A DNA stretch of 64,000 bases from Geobacteraceae bacterium (GCA_013336525.1 JAAXTM010000002.1:124001-188000); one strand, 5' to 3'. Counted from the first letter of the stretch, positions 17,174-25,690 are shown. Notes: generated by a model not told the origin, from the sequence alone. Translations and numbers: made by a program.

Positions 17174-18045
17174 CCGCCATCAACACAAATGTAATCTCAA
17201 AAATCAGCGTCTTTATGGAGATGATCAAGTTTTCCCACACGATCTTTGCGCTCCCTTTCGCCCTGACCGGCGCACTGCTGGCTGCAGGAGGACTCCCCTC
17301 CATCTATCAGACTCTCTGGATCATCCTGGCTATGGTCGGCGCACGCACGGCGGCCATGGCAATGAACCGCCTGATCGATGCCGGAATAGACGCCCGCAAT
17401 CCCCGGACTGCAGGCAGAGCTATTCCTGCAGGATTGATCAGCAAGGGGATGACACTCTTCTTCATCGTTGCGGCGGTTGCATTAATGATGTTTGCTGCGC
17501 AGATGCTGAATCCGCTCTGCCTCAAACTTTCGCCGATCGCCCTGTTTTTCCTGCTGCTCTATTCCTATTGCAAACGCTTCACAGCGCTCGCCCATGTTGT
17601 GCTTGGCATCTGTCTGGCTGCGGCTCCTATCGGCGCGTGGATAGCGATTCGCGGCACAATTGACGCACCGGCGCTTGTCCTGGGAGGAGTAGTGCTTTTT
17701 TGGGTGGCAGGGTTTGATATCCTCTATGCACTTCAGGACCTTGAATTTGACCGCTCTGCCGGACTGCATTCAATTCCGGTGGCACTTGGGGTTAATGGCT
17801 CACTTTGGGCGGCACGTATTTTTCATGCGGTCATGATTGTTCTGCTTTTCACCCTGTTTAGCATCATGCACCTTGGGATATTCTTTCTGGTCGGCATCTT
17901 TGTGGTGCTCGCCATGCTGCTGTATGAGCACTGGCTGCTCAAGGACGGGAATCTGGATAAGCTGGATGCGGCGTTTTTCAACATGAACGGATATATCAGC
18001 ATTGCCATCGTGTTCTTTACGGCTGCTGATGTACTAACGAGGTAA
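17170..18045 (+). CDS. ubiA: UbiA family prenyltransferase (MqnP-like)
   Basis: Integral membrane aromatic prenyltransferase, 291 residues, with about eight hydrophobic segments. The two Asp-rich prenyl-diphosphate motifs are NRLIDAGIDARNPRTAGR (near residue 60) and YALQDLEFDRSAG (near residue 183). The GTG start overlaps the ubiD stop as GTGA, which implies coupling. Homologues are often annotated as 4-hydroxybenzoate polyprenyltransferase. Since a futalosine pathway enzyme occurs in this window, the acceptor is more likely 1,4-dihydroxy-6-naphthoate, but sequence alone does not prove it. Confidence 0.88.
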   Translation: MTAINTNVISKISVFMEMIKFSHTIFALPFALTGALLAAGGLPSIYQTLWIILAMVGARTAAMAMNRLIDAGIDARNPRTAGRAIPAGLISKGMTLFFIVAAVALMMFAAQMLNPLCLKLSPIALFFLLLYSYCKRFTALAHVVLGICLAAAPIGAWIAIRGTIDAPALVLGGVVLFWVAGFDILYALQDLEFDRSAGLHSIPVALGVNGSLWAARIFHAVMIVLLFTLFSIMHLGIFFLVGIFVVLAMLLYEHWLLKDGNLDKLDAAFFNMNGYISIAIVFFTAADVLTR

Positions 18046-18048
18046 CCG

Positions 18049-18654
18049 ATGGCACAAAAACACATTTTTATCGCAATGACCGGCGCATCCGGTTCGATGT
18101 ATGGGCTACGCCTCGCTGAGCAGCTTTGCCTGAACGGTTTTCAGGTGACTTTTTCTGCCAGCTGCAGCGGCACAGCGGTCTGCCTTGAAGAAACCGGCCT
18201 TGACCTCTCAGGTGATCTGGATAAAGCGCGACAGCGCCTGTATGAACACCTTGAAATCAGTTCCGGCATCAAGCTGGTACATCCGGATGATCTGTTCTGC
18301 GTTGCTGCCAGCGGCTCGTCCGCACCGGACGCGATGGTGGTGTGCCCCTGCAGCATGGGGACTCTGGCGCGTATCGCCTGCGGAATTTCCGGTAATCTGA
18401 TCGAACGAAGCGCCGATGTCATGCTCAAGGAGCGCCGTCCATTGTTACTGGTCCCACGGGAAACCCCTCTTTCCGATATTCACCTTGAGAATATGCTGAA
18501 ACTGTCCCGCGCCGGAGCACACATCATTCCGGCGATGCCTGCATTCTACAGCAGACCGGAGTCGGTGCTGGATCTGATTGATTTTGTCGTCGGGAAAGTG
18601 CTTGATCAACTGGGAGTTGAAAACGATCTCTATAAACGGTGGGGAACAGAATAA
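18049..18654 (+). CDS. ubiX: Flavin prenyltransferase
   Basis: Makes prenylated FMN, the cofactor required by UbiD-type decarboxylases, from FMN and dimethylallyl phosphate. It has 201 residues. MTGASGSMYGLRLAE near residue 9 is the FMN-binding start, CPCSMGTLARIACGISGN is central, and VPRETPLSDIHLENML carries the conserved prenyl-phosphate site. It has GAGG upstream and begins 3 bases after ubiA. Its place beside ubiD gives a self-contained cofactor/enzyme pair. Confidence 0.94.
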   Translation: MAQKHIFIAMTGASGSMYGLRLAEQLCLNGFQVTFSASCSGTAVCLEETGLDLSGDLDKARQRLYEHLEISSGIKLVHPDDLFCVAASGSSAPDAMVVCPCSMGTLARIACGISGNLIERSADVMLKERRPLLLVPRETPLSDIHLENMLKLSRAGAHIIPAMPAFYSRPESVLDLIDFVVGKVLDQLGVENDLYKRWGTE

Positions 18655-18698
18655 TCTTGGGTAAAACTCGTGAGTAATGCCTTGCTTGACAAGTGACT

Positions 18699-20000
18699 AT
18701 GCCTGATACATACATCACCCCACATATAGCTTCCTATCTTAGAAAACGAGCGGCAGGCAAGCCGTGGAGCATCAACGAGCCCCCCTCTCGCCACTTCTCC
18801 GGCGCCGTCGTCATCCCATCGCTTGCTGAAGCCGCCAATCTTCCGCACACATTAGAGTCACTTTCCAACAATCCGGCTGATCTGCTTGACCATTTTTTAA
18901 TACTGATTATCGTCAATCAACGTGCCGACGCATCAAGCGCGGAAACGGCGGATAACCTCGACACACTGAAGCGGCTGCCGTTCTGGAAGCAGCAGTATCG
19001 GTTAAATAATTTGTTCTGGGTAGATGCAGCTTCGCCAGAGTTAGAGTTGCCCCCAAAGCAGGGTGTCGGTCTGGCGCGCAAGATCGGCCTTGATCTGGCT
19101 CTGTCGCTTCTCGATTACCGTGATAACGATCCGCTCCTGATCTGCCTTGACGCCGACACGCTGGTGCAACCTGATTATCTTCCCGCCATCACTGAACATT
19201 TTGCCGGAACAGCAGTAGGCGGTGCCAGCATCCCATACCGCCACCGGCCGGCAGCCAACGAGGCGGGACAGTCCGCCATTGACCGCTATGAACTTTTCCT
19301 CCGCACTTATGTACTGGGGCTGGAACTGGCCGGATCGCCATATGCATTCCACACTGTGGGAAGCGCCATGGCATGCAGAGCGTCAGTATACGTCGCATCA
19401 GGAGGAATGAATCGCCGACTTGCCGGAGAGGATTTTTATTTTCTGCAGCAGGTTCACAAAACATCGGGTGTCATGCCGCTGTCTGGAACAGTCGTCCACC
19501 CCTCCCCCCGATCATCTACCAGGGTACCGTTTGGCACCGGCCGCTCCGTGGGAGACATGCTGAGCGATGGGGAACAACGCCTGCTTTTCTATCAGCCGGT
19601 TGTCTTTTCTATAGTTGGAGAGTGGCTTGAATGTGTGGTGAAAAATTCCGCAGCGGATGCATCTGAATTGCTGAGTCGTGCCGCAGTTATTTCGCCAGTT
19701 TTGCATGAATTTCTGGAGCAGGCCGGATTCAGCTATTCTTGGGAAAATTTGAAGAAGAATAACCGATGTGGCGAGAAACTGGCGGCGGCGTTCCAAGGCT
19801 GGTTTGACGCCTTCCGCACCATGCGGCTTATTCACGAACTGAGTGACCAGACTTACCCACGCATCGAGCCGGAGGGAGCTGTCGCGCCGCTGCTTGAGCA
19901 AGCTGGACTGGTTCCCCCTGACACTATTCGCGAGCAGTTGGAACTATTGCGAGGGTTGCAGGAAGCGGGTGATACAAATTCACCCACAATCTTTACTTAG
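18699..20000 (+). CDS. Glycosyltransferase family 2-like protein
   Basis: A 433-residue protein with a GT-A type nucleotide-sugar fold. SGAVVIPSLAEAANLP near residue 33 starts the domain, and LICLDADTLVQPDYL near residue 148 gives the Asp-x-Asp metal site. Later motifs include PYAFHTVGSAMACRASVYVASGGM and AGEDFYFLQQ, resembling the ED acceptor-base region. There is no membrane segment. No Shine-Dalgarno is seen before the ATG at 18699 or the in-frame GTG at 18693. It follows ubiX by 44 bases. Its substrate is unknown; similar stand-alone GT2 proteins occur beside menaquinone or polysaccharide genes. Confidence 0.75.
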   Translation: MPDTYITPHIASYLRKRAAGKPWSINEPPSRHFSGAVVIPSLAEAANLPHTLESLSNNPADLLDHFLILIIVNQRADASSAETADNLDTLKRLPFWKQQYRLNNLFWVDAASPELELPPKQGVGLARKIGLDLALSLLDYRDNDPLLICLDADTLVQPDYLPAITEHFAGTAVGGASIPYRHRPAANEAGQSAIDRYELFLRTYVLGLELAGSPYAFHTVGSAMACRASVYVASGGMNRRLAGEDFYFLQQVHKTSGVMPLSGTVVHPSPRSSTRVPFGTGRSVGDMLSDGEQRLLFYQPVVFSIVGEWLECVVKNSAADASELLSRAAVISPVLHEFLEQAGFSYSWENLKKNNRCGEKLAAAFQGWFDAFRTMRLIHELSDQTYPRIEPEGAVAPLLEQAGLVPPDTIREQLELLRGLQEAGDTNSPTIFT

Positions 20001-20014
20001 TAAGCAGCCCTTTC

Positions 20015-21406
20015 TCAGCAAATCTGAGAGAGTATGGCGATACCCTGCTCAATCTCACTGCCGTTCATCCCGCCGAAGCCTAGCAGCAATGTCGTAGCCT
20101 GGGGTTGGCCAACTACGTGGAATTCAGAAAAAGGGAACAGCCTAATTCCTTTTTGTCGTGCTCGATCAATGACCTCCGCTTCGCCGTATGACGTGGCAGG
20201 CAACATCATTACAACGTGGAGTCCGGCCCCTTGGCCGATAACAACAGCCCGTTTTCCAAAATGGGTTTCAACCGCCCGCAGCAGAGTATCGTGTTTCTTT
20301 TTGTAGAGCACGCGCATCCGCCGTATATGCCGCTCCCAGTGCCCCTGCTCCATAAAATTTTCCATGCTTCTCTGTTCAAGCAGCGATACCGAGGGAAAAT
20401 AAGCCCGGTAAAATTTGCGGTAGGTTGCAAGCAATGAGTAGGGGAGCACCATGTAGCTCAATCGTAGTGACGGGGAGAGTATTTTAGAGAATGTTCCCGA
20501 ATAGATTATGTTTCCGGTCGGGCGCAGCCCTTGTAAAGAGGGTATAGGCTTCCCATGGTAGCGAAGTTCGCTGTCATAATCATCTTCGATGATGTACTTG
20601 CCATCCGATTCTGCCCATTCAATCAAGGCCAGCCGGTTCGCCACCGGCATCACATAACCCAGGGGCATCTGGTGTGAGGGAGTGACGTAGGCGATGGTGC
20701 TATTACTACCCTTGAGATGGTTCAGGTCAATCCCGCTCGACCCGACAGGGACAGGGAAAATGGTATATGAATGGCTATGGAATACGGAACGTGGCAGGTG
20801 GTAACCAGGATTCTCGACAGCGACTACGGAGTGGCTTTCTTTCAGTATATGCGAGACAATATCGAGGCTCTGCTGAAGTCCGGAGCAGATAACAATCTGA
20901 TCCGGATCGCATAGCACGCCACGTGATCGTTCCAGGTAACTTTTAATAGAGCAGCGCAATCCCCAGTCTCCTTGGGGATCGCCATACTGGACAAGCTGCT
21001 GACTGTTTCGGCGCAGTCCTTCAACGAAACATTTTCGCCAAAGTTCCGTGGGGAAACTTTCCGGATCGAGGCGAGCAGGATGGAAATCATAGGCGAAGCT
21101 GGATGGGGGACCTGGGAGGTAGTCGTTTTTGCCAGGTTTGCCGGATTGGTCTTGCGGCGCAACCTCCTGGTCAAGTGCCGACACAAAATACCCGCTGCGT
21201 GGTCTGCTGTAGATGTATCCTTCTGCGTAAAGCTCCTGATAGGCTCCATCAACAGTGTTGCGACTGGCGGAAAGCTCGATGGCCATGTCCCTGACAGAAG
21301 GGAGCCTGGAGTCAGCAGGCAGCTTGCCTGACAGAATCTGCTCCCTGATCTGATTGTAGAGTTGTTTGTACAACGGCACAGGATTACTGTTGTTCAGGAT
21401 GAACAT
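20015..21406 (-). CDS. MocR/PdxR-type regulator (GntR DNA-binding plus aminotransferase domain)
   Basis: A 463-residue PLP-binding transcription regulator. The N-terminal winged helix (PLYKQLYNQIREQILSGKL, then SRLPSVRDMA, residues about 10-75) is typical GntR. The rest is a type I aminotransferase fold with SHQMPLGYVMP and IIEDDYDSELRY, and a PLP lysine region GTFSKILSPSLRLSYMV. The ATG at 21406 has GGGGG at the right distance; two in-frame upstream ATG codons are weaker. It diverges from an FMN-binding oxidase-like gene across a region with matching repeats, so it probably controls that gene and itself. Confidence 0.88.
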   Translation of the reverse strand: MFILNNSNPVPLYKQLYNQIREQILSGKLPADSRLPSVRDMAIELSASRNTVDGAYQELYAEGYIYSRPRSGYFVSALDQEVAPQDQSGKPGKNDYLPGPPSSFAYDFHPARLDPESFPTELWRKCFVEGLRRNSQQLVQYGDPQGDWGLRCSIKSYLERSRGVLCDPDQIVICSGLQQSLDIVSHILKESHSVVAVENPGYHLPRSVFHSHSYTIFPVPVGSSGIDLNHLKGSNSTIAYVTPSHQMPLGYVMPVANRLALIEWAESDGKYIIEDDYDSELRYHGKPIPSLQGLRPTGNIIYSGTFSKILSPSLRLSYMVLPYSLLATYRKFYRAYFPSVSLLEQRSMENFMEQGHWERHIRRMRVLYKKKHDTLLRAVETHFGKRAVVIGQGAGLHVVMMLPATSYGEAEVIDRARQKGIRLFPFSEFHVVGQPQATTLLLGFGGMNGSEIEQGIAILSQIC

Positions 21407-21507
21407 GTCGCCCCCGGTCATTTCAACGAGTATTAGCCGTTTTTTGAAGTTATAATTCTTGTCATCACGCCTCGCCGACCTCTCTGCATACTCGCATATT
21501 ACATAAT

Positions 21508-21571
21508 CTGCCACCATAAAATAAACAAAAACTGCCACTGTAAATGGTTGCAAGCAAAGGATATGGTGGCA
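21508..21571. promoter_or_regulatory. Repeat cluster, candidate operator of the MocR regulator
   Basis: CTGCCACCATAAA (21508-21520) and CTGCCACTGTAAA (21532-21544) are direct repeats 24 bases apart. An exact inverted copy of TGCCACCATA occurs as TATGGTGGCA at 21562-21571. Two direct copies plus one inverted copy between divergent genes match the arrangement known for several MocR-family operators. Binding by the neighbouring regulator is an inference. Confidence 0.55.
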
Positions 21572-21617
21572 TCAGTGATGTCACGTCAGGCACCACAAAT
21601 CTCAGGAGGTATTTACA

Positions 21618-21989
21618 ATGATCCCGGAAAAACTGCTGGAAATTATGAAACAGGATGGAGTGGTGGCAATTGCAACATTGGGTGAGGATGGGCCGCATAT
21701 GGTCAACACCTGGAACAGTTATCTGAGAGCCACCGAAGATGGTCGTCTGTTGATTCCTGCCGGTTTCATGCATCGTACCGAGGCGAACATTGCTTTCAAC
21801 CCGGAAGTATTAATAACCCTGGGGAGCAGCAAGATCAAAGGCCTGTATGGACCGGGAGCAGGTTTTCTGATCAAGGGGAAGGCTGCATTTATAACCTCTG
21901 GTCCGGATTTTGATGTTCTCAAAGCAAAATTCGAATGGCTGCGTGCCACGATGGCCGTTACTATCGAGTCTGCCACTCAGACCTGGTAA
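21618..21989 (+). CDS. Pyridoxamine 5'-phosphate oxidase-like FMN-binding protein
   Basis: A 123-residue single-domain split beta-barrel protein of the pyridoxamine-phosphate-oxidase-like family. It opens MIPEKLLEIMKQDGVVAIAT, has VNTWNSYLR near residue 35 and a small-residue KGLYGPGAGFLIKGKAAF strand pair near residue 75. Such short members bind FMN but seldom make PLP. The start has AGGAGG. Its only plausible controller is the divergent MocR protein, whose PLP-binding domain suggests that vitamin B6 level or an amino compound is the signal. Confidence 0.8.
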   Translation: MIPEKLLEIMKQDGVVAIATLGEDGPHMVNTWNSYLRATEDGRLLIPAGFMHRTEANIAFNPEVLITLGSSKIKGLYGPGAGFLIKGKAAFITSGPDFDVLKAKFEWLRATMAVTIESATQTW

Positions 21990-22028
21990 CATAAGAGGCG
22001 TATAACAGTTCCGGTTACTCATCAGATG

Positions 22029-23186
22029 TTATTTTCTGTGCGGAATAATTTTCAACACGGCAAGACCAATCAGCAGCCCCCAGAAGGCACTGCCGATTCC
22101 GCCAAGAGTAAGACCAGATGCGGTAACAAGAAAAGTTATCAGGGCCGCATCCCGTCCACGCTCGTCATGCAGCGCACCGGTCAGACTGCTGCCGATTGTT
22201 CCAAGCAGCGCAATACCGGCAATGGCGGCCACCAGCTCTTTTGGCAGTGCGGTAAACATGCTGGCCACTGTTGCACCGAGCAATCCGGTTATGAGATAGA
22301 AAATACCGGCCCAGACCGCTGCAAGATAGCGACGGTCCGGATTTATGTCAGCTTCCGGGCTCATGCAGATAGCGGCGGTTATAGCGGCCAGATTGAACTG
22401 GAACCCGCCGAACGGCGCCAGAACCAACCCGGTCAATCCGGTCCAGCCGATCAGCGGCGAAACCGGCGTCTTGTAGCCGTTGGCTCTCAACACAGCAATC
22501 CCAGGAATATTCTGCGACGCCATAGTGACAATGAACAGTGGAATGCCGACACCAATAGCTGCAGACAGTGTGAAAGTAGGTGCCGTAAAAATTGGTTGCG
22601 CGAAGGTCAGCACAACAGCATCAAAACGGATCATTCCATTCACGGCGGCCCATATCAGGCCACTCAAAAAGGTCAACGGAATTGTGTAGCGTGAGTTGAA
22701 TCGCCGTCCGGCAAAATATATCAACAGCATCAAGGCAACCAGCAAGAGCCGCGAATGCATTGAACTAAACACGCCCAGGCCGAAACGCAGCAGCACTCCC
22801 GCCAACATGGCAGCGGCAAGCGTTTTAGGAACGTGACTCATGAGCGCTTCGACCCAACCGGTAGCACCGCATATCGTGAGCAACGCCGAGGCGAAGATAA
22901 AGGCACCGATGGCCTCACTCATAGGCAGGCCAACCAGTGCTGAAGCAAGCAGCGCCGCTCCCGGTGTAGACCATGCAGTTAACACCGGGCTGCGGTAATA
23001 CAGCGAGAGCCCGATACAGGTAACGCCCATACCAAAACCCAGAGCCAGCAGCCAGGAGCTGATATGAGCGGCGCCGGCGCCGGCAGCTGTGGCCGCCTGA
23101 AAAACAATTGCCGCTGAACTCGTGTAGCCGACCAGTACCGCAATAAAACCGGCAGAAATATGCGAAAGTCCGAAAAAACTGCCCAT
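22029..23186 (-). CDS. BenE family benzoate/H+ symporter-like transporter
   Basis: A 385-residue integral membrane carrier of the BenE family with about twelve hydrophobic segments. Conserved pieces include SAGFIAVLVGYTSSAAIVFQ at the N-terminus, SPVLTAWSTPGAALL near residue 65, and TMASQNIPGIAVLRANGY plus FGGFQFNLAAITAAICM in the second half. The ATG at 23186 has GAGAG at a good distance. No benzoate degradation genes are in the window, so the substrate may be benzoate or another small anion. It converges on the FMN-binding protein gene. Confidence 0.85.
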   Translation of the reverse strand: MGSFFGLSHISAGFIAVLVGYTSSAAIVFQAATAAGAGAAHISSWLLALGFGMGVTCIGLSLYYRSPVLTAWSTPGAALLASALVGLPMSEAIGAFIFASALLTICGATGWVEALMSHVPKTLAAAMLAGVLLRFGLGVFSSMHSRLLLVALMLLIYFAGRRFNSRYTIPLTFLSGLIWAAVNGMIRFDAVVLTFAQPIFTAPTFTLSAAIGVGIPLFIVTMASQNIPGIAVLRANGYKTPVSPLIGWTGLTGLVLAPFGGFQFNLAAITAAICMSPEADINPDRRYLAAVWAGIFYLITGLLGATVASMFTALPKELVAAIAGIALLGTIGSSLTGALHDERGRDAALITFLVTASGLTLGGIGSAFWGLLIGLAVLKIIPHRK

Positions 23187-23380
23187 TTTTACTCTCAATA
23201 CGATGAACTTTGTATTTTATTGGGGATAGCCTTGAATCCCATTTTCTATGTTTACCTAACGAGCGGGAAGAACATCTGGCGGCCTTTTGTTCAGGTGTTT
23301 CTTCCTGGCAACGCGCATTTTTATCCTGATTTTCTTTTTCAAGGATTGACCCTGTTATTGCAGGCACTCAGTACCGGTTG

Positions 23381-23731
23381 TTACAGCTCTGGGGCGCTGG
23401 ATGGGACAAGGCAAATAAATGTCAACGTCCCGCTTCCGGTGTTTCTTATCTGATGTTCTTCATTGCCGGGAACAAAAACAACATCGCCGGTTTTGAAACT
23501 GTTCCACTCCTGATTGCCGAATATCTCGCCGGCACCACTGTGAACGAATATTTCGTGTTCCCAGGCATGGGTATGTTTCGGGGTATGGCCACCGGATGCC
23601 ACCTCGAAAACGCGCATACAAAAGTTACAGGCGCCGTTGGCTTTTCCGATTACAACCCTTGCGTTAATTCCATTGGCGATTTCATTATTGATTAATACGG
23701 AATCTGCTTCTTGATATTTTATTTTATGCAT
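23381..23731 (-). CDS. Small cupin-domain protein
   Basis: A 116-residue single-cupin protein. The metal-binding motif 1 GGHTPKHTHAWEHEIFV (three His and one Glu) is complete, and motif 2 GDVVFVPGNEEHQIRN carries the fourth His. It could be a small oxygenase, isomerase or sensor; the sequence does not decide. The ATG at 23731 follows AAAGGG. It lies upstream of the BenE gene on the same strand with a 195-base gap, so a shared transcript is possible but not evident. Confidence 0.78.
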   Translation of the reverse strand: MHKIKYQEADSVLINNEIANGINARVVIGKANGACNFCMRVFEVASGGHTPKHTHAWEHEIFVHSGAGEIFGNQEWNSFKTGDVVFVPGNEEHQIRNTGSGTLTFICLVPSSAPEL

Positions 23732-23807
23732 GTTTTTTCCCTTTGAACCATTTCTGTCTGCCATAGCAGATTTCACAGGTTTTATCCATAAGTTATAATT
23801 TTAATTA

Positions 23808-23975
23808 AGGCAATTCCGTCGACAAGTGCTGCGGGAACACATTCCAAAAGAGGATGAGATCTTTTACCCCCTTGCGGAGCAGGTTATTCGTGATACCATG
23901 AGAGATAACTTCATCGCCGGGTATACAGCAGCAGAAGTCAGGACAACGGATGATTTCACTGCAAAGCACGGGTAG
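23808..23975 (+). pseudogene. Hemerythrin-like protein remnant (C-terminal part only)
   Basis: A frame ending TAG at 23973-23975 encodes LREHIPKEDEIFYPLAEQVI followed by about 28 more residues. The His-x4-Glu-Asp-Glu-x2-Phe-Tyr-Pro pattern is the second metal-ligand helix of hemerythrin HHE domains. The frame has a TAA at 23802-23804, so the N-terminal two-thirds with the first ligands are missing and no good start exists. This is best read as a decayed gene. It is adjacent to the MITE-like inverted repeat at 24017. Confidence 0.6.
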
Positions 23976-24016
23976 GTGGTCGTCGGCAACGAACAGGAAC
24001 AATCCCGAAAACGGCC

Positions 24017-24143
24017 GTTTATCCGAAGATTAACGCTGATAAAAACCGATAGCTGTGATGAAAAGGCCATCTTTTCGGTTAAACCGGCATTTGTTTTACA
24101 TATTCGATTTATCTGCGCCTGTCTGCGTTAATCTGCGGATAAC
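24017..24143. repeat. MITE-like intergenic element with inverted ends
   Basis: The left end GTTTATCCGAAGATTAACG (24017-24035) plus CTGATAAA is mirrored at the right end by TTTATCTGCG ... CGTTAATCTGCGGATAAC (24108-24143). The ends pair with a few mismatches over 25-30 bases, with about 65 bases between. Strings of the type ATCTGCGTTAATCTGCGGATAA recur as intergenic repeats in many bacterial genomes (from memory). No transposase is present. It lies between the hemerythrin remnant and the PAS gene. Confidence 0.65.
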
Positions 24144-24180
24144 TGCTTTTAGATTCAAGTTTATGAAAGGAAGAAATATC

Positions 24181-24621
24181 ATGCATGAGACCCCGTCACA
24201 AGAGTGGCTTGCCAGCTATATCATCAATTCCAGCAGCGATGCGGTCATGTTCGCCGATCGTGAAGGGGTCATTAGGCTCTGGAACAGCGGGGCTGAGCAG
24301 ATGTTCGGCTTTACAGCCGAGGAAGCGTTGGGACAATCGCTTGATTTGATCATACCTGAAAATTTACGGGGAAGGCACTGGGACGGCTATGGCCGCGTCA
24401 TGCAGAGCGGCAGCAGCCGTTACAGCGCCGATCTTCTCTCGGCACCGGCGCTGCGCAAAGATGGCACGCGCATTTCAACCGAGTTTTCCATGGTGATGGT
24501 CAAGGATGATTCAGGGGTGATGCTTGGGGTCGCCGCCATCATCCGCAACGTCTCGGCACGCTGGCAAAGGGAAAAAGAGCTGAAGGAGCGGATCAAAGCC
24601 CTGGAGGCCGTGTCGAGCTGA
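24181..24621 (+). CDS. Single PAS-domain protein
   Basis: A 146-residue cytoplasmic sensor made of one PAS domain and a short C-terminal charged helix. WLASYIINSSSDAVMFADREG starts the domain near residue 10, then IRLWNSGAEQMFGFTAEEALG, the LIIPENLRGRHWDGY helix, and a PAC-like end with VMLGVAAIIRNVSARW. It has no output domain, so it may act by binding a partner. The ATG has AAAGGAAG upstream. Its last 29 bases overlap the convergent greB gene, so both coding ends share the same DNA. Confidence 0.82.
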   Translation: MHETPSQEWLASYIINSSSDAVMFADREGVIRLWNSGAEQMFGFTAEEALGQSLDLIIPENLRGRHWDGYGRVMQSGSSRYSADLLSAPALRKDGTRISTEFSMVMVKDDSGVMLGVAAIIRNVSARWQREKELKERIKALEAVSS

Positions 24622-25072
24622 TCCCGGTAATGTACAGCGTCATATCGCCGCTCGGCTTGCGAACGGTTATTTCATCATCAACCTTTTTGTGCAGCAGCGC
24701 CTGACCGACCGGTGAATCCATGCTGATCCTGCCGATGCTGACATCAATTTCATCCGGGCCGACCAGCTGGTAGCAGCGCGTATCTCCAGTTTCTTCTTCA
24801 TATGTGACCCAGCAGCCGAACGAGACCTGCTTGGGGTTCATCGGCACCGTTGCCACCTTCAGTACTTTTAACCGCAAGGTGAGGTGTTTCAGCTTGCTGT
24901 CAATCTCGCGCAGCCTTTTTTTGCCGTAAATATATTCGGCATTTTCCGAACGATCACCTTCCGCGGCCGCGTCAGCAACACCACGGACAACCTTGGGGCG
25001 TTCCACCTTCCAAAGGTGGTCATATTCGTCGCACAGTTTTTTGAGCCCTTCGGCAGAAATCAGATTCGTCAT
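24593..25072 (-). CDS. greB: Transcription elongation factor GreB
   Basis: Stimulates cleavage of backtracked RNA in stalled RNA polymerase. It has 159 residues: an N-terminal coiled coil (residues about 1-75) with the acidic tip DAAAEGDRSENAEYIYGKKRLREID holding the catalytic acidic pair, then an FKBP-like C-terminal domain (VTYEEETGDTRCYQLVG and SMDSPVGQALLHKKVDDE). The tip and basic patch favour GreB over GreA. The ATG at 25072 has GGAG upstream; the longer frame crosses the terminator and is rejected. Confidence 0.9.
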   Translation of the reverse strand: MTNLISAEGLKKLCDEYDHLWKVERPKVVRGVADAAAEGDRSENAEYIYGKKRLREIDSKLKHLTLRLKVLKVATVPMNPKQVSFGCWVTYEEETGDTRCYQLVGPDEIDVSIGRISMDSPVGQALLHKKVDDEITVRKPSGDMTLYITGISSTRPPGL

Positions 25073-25094
25073 TTTATCAACTCCGGTACTACAG

Positions 25095-25122
25095 AAAAAA
25101 ACAGCCCGCGCAGGCGGGCTGT
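25095..25122 (-). terminator. Rho-independent terminator after FKBP gene
   Basis: On the minus strand ACAGCCCGC (25122-25114) pairs with GCGGGCTGT (25109-25101) around a CTGC loop and is followed by TTTTTT. It ends the FKBP transcript ahead of greB. Confidence 0.9.
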
Positions 25123-25145
25123 CCAGTGAGAATGTTAAAAGTAAA

Positions 25146-25586
25146 TTACTTTGCGATGTCGAGCAGTTCAACATCAAAAAGCAGCGTGGCGTTTGGAGGA
25201 ATAACTCCGCCGGCTCCACGTGCTCCATAGCCAAGCTTGGAGGGGATAATCAGCTTGCGCTTGCCACCGACTTTCATCGTCATTACGCCTTCATCCCACC
25301 CCGGAATAACCTGACCTACACCAATATTGAATGAGAACGGCTCGTTGCGGTCAACCGAGCTGTCAAACTTTTTGCCGTTTTCAAGTGTTCCGGTGTAATG
25401 CACCTTAACTTTTTTACCGGCAGTCGGAGATGCACCCTTGCCCACCACGACATCGACGTATTTAAGGCCGGATGCAGTTGTAACCGTTTTGCCGCCATCC
25501 TTCTTTGCCTCTTGTGCTGCAAAGGCCGGGACAGCAAGCAACGCTGCCATAACAACTGATACTGCAATTCTGCTAAAACTCTTCAT
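25146..25586 (-). CDS. Exported FKBP-type peptidyl-prolyl isomerase
   Basis: A 146-residue protein with a signal peptide (residues 1-24, [22 protein letters not shown], cut after AFA) and one FKBP domain. The domain is complete: [18 protein letters not shown], the [18 protein letters not shown] loop, [10 protein letters not shown] and [14 protein letters not shown], all of which form the proline-binding pocket. It should assist folding of exported proteins in the periplasm. The ATG at 25586 has GGAGG nine bases upstream. It has its own terminator. Confidence 0.92.
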   Translation of the reverse strand: MKSFSRIAVSVVMAALLAVPAFAAQEAKKDGGKTVTTASGLKYVDVVVGKGASPTAGKKVKVHYTGTLENGKKFDSSVDRNEPFSFNIGVGQVIPGWDEGVMTMKVGGKRKLIIPSKLGYGARGAGGVIPPNATLLFDVELLDIAK

Positions 25587-25690
25587 TCGTGAAAACCTCC
25601 GGATTTGTTTAAATGCAGTCAACAGCAAGGATAAATGGTTTCGCTCAAACTGGCAACAGAGATATTGCCTAAATGAAAGCGGTCTCCATA

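Noticed and set aside
22026-22694. 222-codon plus-strand frame opposite the BenE gene
   Set aside because: Low-complexity Gln/Arg/Asn composition that arises from the antisense of hydrophobic codons; no start signal.
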